This document shows, one piece after another, positions 1-5,294 of a stretch of 5,294 nt of DNA. Below the pieces are notes generated by a model, which worked only from the letters and a program-made list of their open reading frames with translations, did not search any database and was not told the DNA's origin. The position numbers and the translations under genes were made by a program. This DNA is from an uncultured Eubacteriales bacterium. Its GTDB lineage: Bacteria > Bacillota > Clostridia > Christensenellales > DTU072. Each line of letters begins with the position of its first letter. Within the stretch, counting starts at the first letter, position 1. The stretch lies in the NCBI GenBank assembly GCA_902766325.1, contig CACXDF010000231.1, positions 1 through 5,294 of the forward strand. The letters run 5' to 3'.

Positions 1-1063
1 CGATAGAGCCGGAAACGGAAACTTCCGATAAATTTTCGCATCTTTCAAAAGCGCCTCGTCCGATTTTTGTTACGCTGTCGGGAATGTTAACGCGAGTTAA
101 TCCATGGCAACAGGCGAAAGCATAATTACCGATTTCGGTCACGTTTTTGCCGAATGGTATTTCCGGAAGGGAATAACAATTACTGAACATACCATCACTT
201 ATTTTGGTTATTGTGTCCGGAATACTGACACGAGTTAACAAACTGCAATAGGAAAAAGCATTACTTCCGATTTCGGTCGTGCTAACCGGAATATCCAGTT
301 GCGTCAGCTTGCTGCATTTGGAAAAAGCATTACTTCCGATTTCGGTCACGGTTGCCGGCAATTCTATACGTGTTAGTTCGCTACAATTGTAAAAAGCGTT
401 ATCTTTTATGGTTTTAACAGACTTCCCGAAGGTTATATCGTTTAATTGTTTGCAATTTGAGAAAGTGTCTTCGTCTATTACTTGTACGCCGTCCGGAATA
501 ACGACGGAAGTGATTTTATCATTGTCAAGAAATGTTTTAGGCATGATTAATTTTGCCTGTTCGTGTATGGTAAAAGCTCCTTCCGCATTTTTCGTTTCCA
601 TAAGAACAACGTATGAATTTTCGTTGTTCCCGAGATAAAAACCGTTTTCATACTCGTTTAATAGTAATTTTTCACATTCTCGGAAAGAAGTCTTATCTAT
701 CATTTGTATCGAGTCGGGAATAGATACGTAAGACAGATTCGGGCATTGCGCGAAAGCCCAATAGTTTATCTTTAATATAGTTTTCGGTAAATGAACTTCT
801 TTTACTTCCGAATGACCCGAAAATATGCCAATACCGATTTCAAGAACGGGTTTAAAAAGATGTGTTTTCGGAATACGGATAACGTCTTTTTCGCCCTTGT
901 ATCGAGTGACGGAGTAGCCTTTTATTCCGTCGATTTCTACTTCCCTGAAGTTATAACCGGTCGTTTTCAGCTCCAGACCTTCGAGGATCAACGTGCAGGA
1001 CGACAGCCCCAGACAGGCAATGAAGAGAAGAAGGACGATAAAGAGTTTTCGGGCTTTTTTCAT
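1..1063 (-). CDS. BspA-like leucine-rich-repeat (LRR_5) lipoprotein, C-terminus cut by the left edge
   Basis: This reading frame stays open from an ATG at 1063 to the left edge, giving 354 residues with no stop, so the C-terminus is missing. Residues 1-23 form a lipoprotein signal peptide: basic MKKARK, a hydrophobic run, then lipobox L20-S-S-C23, so the mature protein should be lipidated at Cys23 and held on the outer face of the membrane. After a non-repeat stretch (24-86), 23-residue LRR_5-type repeats begin at about residues 87, 110, 184, 207, 230, 253, 276, 299, 322 and 345. Typical units read L-T-x-(I/V)-x-I-P-x-x-(V/I)-T-x-I-G-x-x-A-F-x-x-C. A non-repeat island lies at about 134-183. 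The start is fixed by AGGAG 8 nt upstream. The gene follows the EamA transporter by 19 bp, so it is probably co-transcribed. The coding DNA is more AT-rich than its neighbours. BspA-type repeats often mediate adhesion or protein binding; the ligand here is unknown. Confidence 0.9.
   Translation of the reverse strand, partial: MKKARKLFIVLLLFIACLGLSSCTLILEGLELKTTGYNFREVEIDGIKGYSVTRYKGEKDVIRIPKTHLFKPVLEIGIGIFSGHSEVKEVHLPKTILKINYWAFAQCPNLSYVSIPDSIQMIDKTSFRECEKLLLNEYENGFYLGNNENSYVVLMETKNAEGAFTIHEQAKLIMPKTFLDNDKITSVVIPDGVQVIDEDTFSNCKQLNDITFGKSVKTIKDNAFYNCSELTRIELPATVTEIGSNAFSKCSKLTQLDIPVSTTEIGSNAFSYCSLLTRVSIPDTITKISDGMFSNCYSLPEIPFGKNVTEIGNYAFACCHGLTRVNIPDSVTKIGRGAFERCENLSEVSVSGSI
70..421 (-). repeat. 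69-bp tandem coding repeats in the LRR gene
   Basis: The 23-residue protein repeat is matched by a 69-bp period in the DNA. The clearest case is a 28-bp stretch that is identical at 251-278 and 320-347, exactly 69 bp apart; it encodes the T-E-I-G-S-N-A-F-S part of two adjacent units. A related but diverged copy (gatttcggtcac core) lies near 131-142. Sharing at the DNA level, including synonymous positions, suggests recent unit duplication or gene conversion. Outer boundaries are approximate. Confidence 0.8.
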
Positions 1064-1071
1064 AGAAGGAA

Positions 1072-1076
1072 CTCCT
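1072..1076 (-). promoter_or_regulatory. Shine-Dalgarno site of the LRR lipoprotein gene
   Basis: On the minus strand AGGAG lies 8 nt before the ATG at 1063, within the 19-bp gap after the transporter stop codon. It supports both this start codon and translation from a shared transcript. Confidence 0.75.
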
Positions 1077-1082
1077 GTGTCT

Positions 1083-1967
1083 TCAGAGGGTAAAGAGGAC
1101 GACGGATACGACGCCGATGAGAAAACCGACCAGTTGGAGCGGGCGGAGTTTTTCTTTAAAGATAAAGCGGGCGAGGAGGAAGGTAAGGAGCAGGCTCCCG
1201 GCCGAGTTAAAAGAGTTCAGGAAGGCGACGGGGATGGTATTGCCCGCGGCGAGGATCATATAGCATAGATTGGTCGCTCCGTTGAGAAGACCGAGGATGA
1301 CTGCGCACCACCAGCCGCGTTTTAAAGAAGGAAGGGCCGTTCTCGTTTTTTTGTTGTTGATAAGGGTCAGGACGAGGTTCACGACGATGACGAGCGCCAT
1401 GGCGTAGGTCATGAATTCAAAGCGGTGGCCGCCTCCGGTCAGCTTCTGCTGCATGGTGGCGCAAATGACGCAGGCGGCGTTTCCGCAAAAACTGAGTAGG
1501 GCGAAGATAAGCCACAGTATTTTGTTTTTTTTGTCGGCGGCAGAAGCCGTCTTGTCCGCCGGGTTGAAATTGACGAGGAAGAGGGCAACGACGAGCAAAC
1601 CAAGACCGATCCAAAACGGAACGCCCACGCTGTCGTGATAGTAGATAACGCCGAAGAGGATGGGCACGATAAGCGAGTAAGAAAGCAGGAGCGAAGTGAG
1701 CGACACCGAGCCTACTTTTAACGCTTTGATTTGGAAAATGTATCCTACGCAGTACGCTCCGCCGAACAACAGACCGTATAAAAGGGTAGTATCGTCGTAC
1801 TCAAAACGGAACTGTCCGTAAACGGCATAAAAGGCGAGTACCGTCGCGCCGATAAGAAGGGTGCAAAGGTACGGATCGGCATTTTTTTGTCGACGGTTGT
1901 AGAGCGAAGAAAAAATAAATTGCGACGAGTTCATCGCAACGTAAAGTATAAGCAAAAAATAGTCCAT
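1083..1967 (-). CDS. EamA/DMT-superfamily transporter
   Basis: The 294-residue protein is an integral membrane protein with about ten hydrophobic helices: roughly 2-22, 33-51, 61-80, 87-109, 116-134, 149-171, 184-204, 218-239, 243-267 and 276-293. A polar linker at 135-149 separates two five-helix halves, the duplicated EamA layout, and the length is normal for the family. The end of each half carries family-like features, notably the F-K-E-K-L after helix 9 (270-274) and the glycine-rich last helix. DMT transporters usually move small metabolites such as amino acids, nucleosides or drugs, in or out; the substrate cannot be read here. The ATG at 1967 has only a weak GGAT-type site upstream; Met12 is a less likely start because it would cut helix 1. 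It lies 65 bp after the second hydrolase and 19 bp before the lipoprotein, all on one strand, so it may export or import a substrate or product of the hydrolases. That link is inference. Confidence 0.87.
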   Translation of the reverse strand: MDYFLLILYVAMNSSQFIFSSLYNRRQKNADPYLCTLLIGATVLAFYAVYGQFRFEYDDTTLLYGLLFGGAYCVGYIFQIKALKVGSVSLTSLLLSYSLIVPILFGVIYYHDSVGVPFWIGLGLLVVALFLVNFNPADKTASAADKKNKILWLIFALLSFCGNAACVICATMQQKLTGGGHRFEFMTYAMALVIVVNLVLTLINNKKTRTALPSLKRGWWCAVILGLLNGATNLCYMILAAGNTIPVAFLNSFNSAGSLLLTFLLARFIFKEKLRPLQLVGFLIGVVSVVLFTL

Positions 1968-2032
1968 ATCTTTATCCGATCATATTATCATATGCTTTTA
2001 TGCGCGTATGTTCATATTTAAATATATACATA
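1968..2032 (-). other. AT-rich gap with a weak promoter-like site
   Basis: This 65-bp spacer is the largest gap in the minus-strand run and is very AT-rich. Read on the minus strand it contains TATGAT (1992-1987), a five-of-six match to a -10 box. The hexamer 17 bp upstream, ATGAAC, matches the -35 consensus at only three of six positions. An overlapping GATAAT (1989-1984) is another possible -10. It could give the transporter and lipoprotein extra expression, but chance matches are expected in such AT-rich DNA. No terminator hairpin is seen, so read-through from the hydrolases is plausible. Confidence 0.25.
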
Positions 2033-2956
2033 TCAAAATAAGTTCAATTTGTCAATTGCTTCGCATACGTTCATAACTTGGTTTCTCCGTCTTGCGTGCC
2101 AGGCGTAGACGACGTTTTTGTTGACGTTGAAGTATAAACCCTGACCGAATGCGCCGGTAATGGAATAGCCGTTTTTACTGAGCCGACGTACGCCGTAACC
2201 GTAGTGCGCGTTGTCCGTTCTGTTTACCGATGCGGTCAGACCCATATTTATCCATTCTTCCGAGATATATCGTACGCCGTCGTAGACGCCTTTATGAAGC
2301 CACAGCCAGCCAAGTTTAGCGTAGTCTTCCGTTCGAAGCAGAAGTCCCGTGCCGCCCATGACGTGGCCGTTCGGGTCGCGAAGCCAGGCGTAATTGACAA
2401 AGCCCATCGGCGCGAAAAGGTTTTGCGAGATAAAATTCATAAAGTCGTACCCGCTCAGTTTTTCGACAAGGCGCGCAAGAACGTAATAATTGCCGTCGAA
2501 GTAGCGGAAGACGGCGCCGGGCTCGTGGACGATGGGCATGGAAAAGATGTTTGTCAAAATTTCCGCGCCGCTCCACGGTATCACGCCGTCGTCGAGGTCG
2601 GAATTTCCGGCGTCGAATCCGTTTTCGAAGTCTATGCCCGGCCTGTGATGAAGTAAGTGGTCGACAGTTACTTCGTACCACCTTTTATCGACGTTTTCCG
2701 GAAAGTATTCGCCGAGGTGATCTGCGATCTTATCTTGCGGGGTAAACAGCTTTTTATCGTACAAAAGGCCCAAAGCGAGCGCGACGGTACTTTTGGAAAC
2801 GGAATGGCAGGAGTAGGGGGCGAGCCCCTTGACGATCTGTTTTGACTTAAAAGACAGTTTTCCGTCGATCTCCGTCAGACAAACGACGCGAAAGATATTA
2901 TGCGTAAGACCCAAAAGGCGAGAAGGAATAACAAGTTTGTTCAGAGGATTTTTCAT
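2033..2956 (-). CDS. Beta-lactamase-family (PF00144-type) serine hydrolase, second tandem copy
   Basis: The protein has 307 residues. The nucleophile motif is S52-V-S-K55, followed by the helix usual in this family. Other family blocks are W-Y-E-V-T-V-D-H-L-L-H-H-R-P-G (93-107), Y152-F-D-G-N-Y-Y (second motif, Asp where Y-x-N has Asn), G-G-T-G-L-L-L-R-T-E-D and G-V-Y-D-G-V-R-Y-I-S-E-E-W-I. The third motif region reads G-A-F-G-Q-G (268-273), without the Lys or His of K-T-G/H-x-G. There is no signal peptide, so a cytoplasmic enzyme is likely; AmpC-type beta-lactamases are longer and exported. The frame is open upstream to an ATG at 3181, but that extension overlaps the previous gene and is not family-like. 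The ATG at 2956 has a good ribosome site, and its protein starts M-K-N-x-x-N-(K/R)-L-x-I-P just like the paralogue. Activity is probably esterase, amidase or peptidase; true beta-lactam resistance is unlikely. Confidence 0.88.
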   Translation of the reverse strand: MKNPLNKLVIPSRLLGLTHNIFRVVCLTEIDGKLSFKSKQIVKGLAPYSCHSVSKSTVALALGLLYDKKLFTPQDKIADHLGEYFPENVDKRWYEVTVDHLLHHRPGIDFENGFDAGNSDLDDGVIPWSGAEILTNIFSMPIVHEPGAVFRYFDGNYYVLARLVEKLSGYDFMNFISQNLFAPMGFVNYAWLRDPNGHVMGGTGLLLRTEDYAKLGWLWLHKGVYDGVRYISEEWINMGLTASVNRTDNAHYGYGVRRLSKNGYSITGAFGQGLYFNVNKNVVYAWHARRRNQVMNVCEAIDKLNLF

Positions 2957-2961
2957 AGATG

Positions 2962-2966
2962 ACCTC
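2962..2966 (-). promoter_or_regulatory. Shine-Dalgarno site deciding the start of the second hydrolase
   Basis: On the minus strand GAGGT lies 5 nt before the ATG at 2956, inside the 14-bp gap after the first hydrolase. This favours 2956 over the long in-frame extension to 3181 and points to translation from a polycistronic mRNA. Confidence 0.7.
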
Positions 2967-2970
2967 GTTG

Positions 2971-3858
2971 TCAGATGATATTCGTTTTTTTCAGTAAAAG
3001 GCAAAGACCGAGAGCAGAGCAACCGTGTTGCGCGTGCCAGGCGTAGACTAACTTTTTCTTTCTGTCGATAAAGACGCCCTGACCGTTCATGCCCGTCATG
3101 CTTAGGCAATCTTTGTCGATCGTACGGATACCGAAGCCGTAACGGTTTTCGTGTTTTATCGACGTGCAAAGGTCGATCCACTCTTCCGAAAGGTATCTTA
3201 CGCCGTCGTAGACGCCCTTATTCATAATAAGAACGCCGATCTTCGCCATATCTTCGGTACGCAAGTAAAGACCGGTGCCGCCCAGAATGTGACCGGCATC
3301 GTCTTTCGCCCAAGTGTCGTAATAAAAACCGAGCGGACGGAAAAGATTTTTGCTCAGATAGCTTTCCGCCGTTTCTCCGGCGATCTCTTCGAAAACACGG
3401 GCAAGAATATAATAGTTGCCGTCCGAGTAGCGCCAGGTTTTTCCGCGTTCTCCGGTGATGGGAGAAGAAAAGAGGGCGGTCAGCACCTCGCCGCGCGGCG
3501 CCTGTTCGTTATCGAGGTCTATCGCGTCCCTCGCTCCTGTTCTATGGAAGAACAGGTCTTCGAGCGTTACTTCGTACCAGCCGATATCGGCGTTTTCGGG
3601 AAAAAATTTTTTTAAAGTATCGGCCACGCGATCTTCGGGACGAAGGAGACCTCTGTCGAACAGAAAACCGCAAGCGAGCGCCACGATCGATTTACTGACC
3701 GAGTAACACTGCCGAGCCAGGTTTTTTTGTCCGTGGTAGCGATATTTCGTGCAAACAGAGAGTCCGTCGCGTTCGTCCGCGCAGGAAAGAGCCGTCCAGG
3801 TATTGCCAAGTAGTGATAGCCGTAAAGGAATATAAAGTCTGTTTATTCCGTTTTTCAT
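2971..3858 (-). CDS. Beta-lactamase-family (PF00144-type) serine hydrolase, first tandem copy
   Basis: The protein has 295 residues. The catalytic motif S53-V-S-K56 begins S-V-S-K-S-I-V-A-L, typical of PF00144 serine hydrolases; Ser53 should be the acylated nucleophile and Lys56 the general base. The second motif is Y144-S-D146-G-N-Y-Y, with Asp in place of the usual Asn. The G-G-T-G-L-Y-L-R-T-E-D-M-A-K block (193-206) and G-V-Y-D-G-V-R-Y-L-S-E-E-W-I (215-228) are family landmarks. The third motif region is M257-N-G-Q-G, lacking the classical Lys or His. No signal sequence is visible, so it is probably cytoplasmic. An in-frame ATG at 3939 would add 27 residues, but those codons coincide with the promoter. 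The ATG at 3858 instead aligns exactly with the paralogue's start. It ends 14 bp before the second hydrolase and is the first gene of the minus-strand run. Substrate unknown: ester, amide or peptide bond cleavage is possible. Confidence 0.88.
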   Translation of the reverse strand: MKNGINRLYIPLRLSLLGNTWTALSCADERDGLSVCTKYRYHGQKNLARQCYSVSKSIVALACGFLFDRGLLRPEDRVADTLKKFFPENADIGWYEVTLEDLFFHRTGARDAIDLDNEQAPRGEVLTALFSSPITGERGKTWRYSDGNYYILARVFEEIAGETAESYLSKNLFRPLGFYYDTWAKDDAGHILGGTGLYLRTEDMAKIGVLIMNKGVYDGVRYLSEEWIDLCTSIKHENRYGFGIRTIDKDCLSMTGMNGQGVFIDRKKKLVYAWHAQHGCSALGLCLLLKKTNII

Positions 3859-3864
3859 AAAAAT

Positions 3865-3893
3865 ACTATACCACCTTTCGACTTTTTTTGCAA
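3865..3893 (-). promoter_or_regulatory. Extended -10 promoter of the minus-strand gene run
   Basis: On the minus strand, TTGCAA (3893-3888, four of six matches to -35) and TATAGT (3870-3865, five of six matches to -10) are 17 bp apart. TGG directly precedes TATAGT, making an extended -10. Only 6 bp separate the -10 from the ATG at 3858, so transcription should start at or next to the start codon. An AAAGGTGG string that looks like a Shine-Dalgarno site lies inside the promoter spacer; if this promoter is used, that string is not transcribed. If a promoter further upstream is used instead, it could serve as a ribosome site at a long 12-nt spacing. Confidence 0.65.
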
Positions 3894-3946
3894 TATTATT
3901 ATTCGGCGGAAACGATATAAAAAAAGACGTAATATGCATAAAAAAA

Positions 3947-3975
3947 TTGACTTCTTCTTGTAAAAAGACTATAAT
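3947..3975 (+). promoter_or_regulatory. Near-consensus sigma-A promoter of the permease gene
   Basis: TTGACT (3947-3952, five of six matches) and a perfect TATAAT (3970-3975) are separated by an ideal 17 bp. Predicted initiation is about 3981-3984, that is, on or just before the GTG start at 3984. It is the strongest promoter seen in the window and points away from the hydrolase promoter. The 53 bp between the two -35 boxes are AT-rich and could hold an operator, but no convincing palindrome was found. Confidence 0.75.
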
Positions 3976-3983
3976 CCGTAGCC

Positions 3984-5294
3984 GTGATAACCGTTCTTGT
4001 CGTTGCCGCTTGCGCGTGCTTACTTATGATAGCTTCCGTCTTGTTTTTACCTTCGGTAAAGATAAAAGGGCATACGCTGTCCGTTTATTGGCTTCCCGTG
4101 CTGATCGGCGCGGTCGTTATTCTTTGTACGGGGGCTTTGCCGATCAAAGAAGCTATGGCCGGACTTATGCGCAGCGACGGCGTAAACCCGTTCAAAATAC
4201 TCATTCTTTTTATTTCTATGACCGTTATGTCGGTATACTTGGACGAGATCGGTTTTTTCAGATATCTTGCGAAAGAGGTCTTAAAGCGCGCGGGGCATAG
4301 TCAGATACGCACCTTTATTTATCTCTATCTGACCGTATCCGTCCTGACCGTCTTTACCAGTAACGATATCGTCATTCTGACCTTTACGCCTTTTATCTGC
4401 TATTTTTCCAAACACGCGAATATCAATCCGGTGCCGTATCTCGTGTCGGAATTCGTCGCGGCCAACACTTGGAGTATGTTCCTTTTGATCGGCAACCCGA
4501 CCAACGTATATCTCGCGACTTCCGTCGGCATTGGTTTTTTATCGTACCTGAAAGTCATGTGGCTGCCCGCGCTTTTTGCCGGGATCGTTGCGTTTTTACT
4601 GCTGTTTGTTGTGTTCTTTCACCATCTGAAGACGCCGATGGCGCCTTGCGTAGAAGCCTTTTCCATTACGGAAAAAGTCCTTTTTATCATCGGTATCGTC
4701 CATCTCGGCGGCTGTACGATCCTGCTCGTTATTTGCTCTTATATCGGCGTTGAAATGTGGCTTATTACGCTTATTTTCGCGCTTTCGCTCTTTCTTGTTA
4801 CCACCGTATATAAGCTGTTTTGTCATAAAAAGCCGACCATCATCGCAAAGACGCTCCATCGCGCCCCGTGGGAACTGATACCTTTTGTCCTGTCGATGTT
4901 TATTCTTGTGTTGGGACTTTCTTATAGGGGCGTGAGCGAAAAGGCCGCCGCTTTTTTGAGCGCCGGACGGTGGACGTCGTTCGTTTTCGGCGCCGCGTCG
5001 ACTCTCTCTGCCAACGTCATCAATAATATCCCCATGAGCGTACTTTTTTGTTCGCTTATTTCGTACTTGCCGCAGGCCGAGTTCTTGCCCGCCGTTTACG
5101 CTACCGTCATCGGGTCTAACGTCGGCGCGTTCCTAACGCCCATCGGCGCGCTCGCCGGGATCATGTGGTCGAACATTTTAAAAAATAATCACGTTCGCTT
5201 TACCTTTCTTTCGTTTATCGCGTACGGCTTTTTGATCGCTATCCCGACGCTCCTTGCCGCGCTTATGGGATTGCAACTGTCCTTAATGATTTAA
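3984..5294 (+). CDS. ArsB/SLC13-like anion permease (IT superfamily)
   Basis: The 436-residue protein is almost wholly hydrophobic, with roughly 10-12 membrane segments plus re-entrant loops, close to ArsB-type length. It shows the inverted-repeat signatures of the ion transporter superfamily. The first half has S-N-D-I-V-I-L-T-F-T-P (126-136) followed by A-A-N-T (159-162) and G-N-P-T-N-V-Y-L-A (170-178). The second half has N-V-I-N-N-I-P-M-S (344-352) followed by G-S-N-V-G-A-F-L-T-P-I-G-A-L-A (377-391). Together these would form the substrate and ion site. ArsB moves arsenite, while relatives move dicarboxylates, citrate or Na+/H+; no ars regulator, reductase or ATPase gene is next to it, so arsenic is not assigned. 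The GTG start at 3984 is chosen because a stop (TAA, 3972-3974) lies just upstream and the next Met, residue 15, would cut the first helix. There is no Shine-Dalgarno site for either. The stop codon is the last codon of the window. Confidence 0.87.
   Translation: MITVLVVAACACLLMIASVLFLPSVKIKGHTLSVYWLPVLIGAVVILCTGALPIKEAMAGLMRSDGVNPFKILILFISMTVMSVYLDEIGFFRYLAKEVLKRAGHSQIRTFIYLYLTVSVLTVFTSNDIVILTFTPFICYFSKHANINPVPYLVSEFVAANTWSMFLLIGNPTNVYLATSVGIGFLSYLKVMWLPALFAGIVAFLLLFVVFFHHLKTPMAPCVEAFSITEKVLFIIGIVHLGGCTILLVICSYIGVEMWLITLIFALSLFLVTTVYKLFCHKKPTIIAKTLHRAPWELIPFVLSMFILVLGLSYRGVSEKAAAFLSAGRWTSFVFGAASTLSANVINNIPMSVLFCSLISYLPQAEFLPAVYATVIGSNVGAFLTPIGALAGIMWSNILKNNHVRFTFLSFIAYGFLIAIPTLLAALMGLQLSLMI

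Noticed and set aside
408..1268. Plus-strand open frames opposite the lipoprotein and transporter genes
   Set aside because: They lie wholly antisense to well-supported coding genes, have shadow-type composition and no ribosome sites or recognisable domains.
2957..3181. N-terminal extension of the second hydrolase to an ATG at 3181
   Set aside because: It overlaps the first hydrolase in another frame, has low-complexity basic sequence with no family similarity, and the ATG at 2956 has a good ribosome site and aligns with the paralogue's start.
3490..3501. Perfect GC palindrome (cgccgcgcggcg)
   Set aside because: It lies inside a conserved coding gene, encodes ordinary residues (A-P-R-G), has no spacer loop or T-run, and is expected by chance in GC-rich codons.
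2204..3706. Plus-strand open frames opposite the hydrolases
   Set aside because: They mirror the conserved minus-strand genes; their long length follows from the codon bias of the real frame.
2033..3858. Beta-lactam resistance genes
   Set aside because: Both proteins are short, lack export signals and lack the classical third motif, so family membership does not justify a resistance call.
3859..3939. N-terminal extension of the first hydrolase to an ATG at 3939
   Set aside because: These codons cover the promoter elements, and the added residues do not look like a signal peptide or match the paralogue.
3894..3946. Operator palindrome between the divergent promoters
   Set aside because: Only imperfect AT-rich matches (such as gcaatatt against aatatgc) were found, which are expected by chance in such sequence.

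Overview
The window suggests a Bacillota-like (Clostridia-type) bacterium, possibly a gut or host-associated one. The signs are purine-rich Shine-Dalgarno sites, housekeeping-type -35/-10 promoters with 17-bp spacers, and a BspA-like leucine-rich-repeat lipoprotein. Most genes look close to 50% G+C by eye, but the lipoprotein gene is clearly more AT-rich. The taxon is an inference from style, not from any marker gene.

Layout: a divergent intergenic region at 3859-3983 splits the window. Leftward from it run four genes in one direction on the minus strand. They are two tandem, paralogous beta-lactamase-family (PF00144-type) serine hydrolases (3858-2971 and 2956-2033, 14 bp apart), a ten-helix EamA/DMT transporter (1967-1083, after a 65-bp AT-rich gap), and an LRR_5/BspA-like lipoprotein (1063 to beyond position 1, 19 bp after the transporter). 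The lipoprotein gene runs off the left edge; its first 354 residues are visible. Rightward runs one gene, an ArsB/SLC13-like (IT superfamily) anion permease at 3984-5294, whose stop codon is the last three bases of the window.

The two divergent promoters are unusually clear, and each ends only 6-8 bp before the start codon it serves. Both lead genes may therefore be translated from leaderless mRNAs, whereas two genes inside the minus-strand run have ordinary Shine-Dalgarno sites.

Functionally, the minus-strand genes could form a small cassette. The two hydrolases lack any visible signal peptide and have altered second and third active-site motifs; the transporter could move their substrate or product; the lipoprotein would sit on the outer face of the cytoplasmic membrane. 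No substrate can be read from the sequence. No RNA gene, CRISPR array, insertion sequence or convincing intrinsic terminator was seen.
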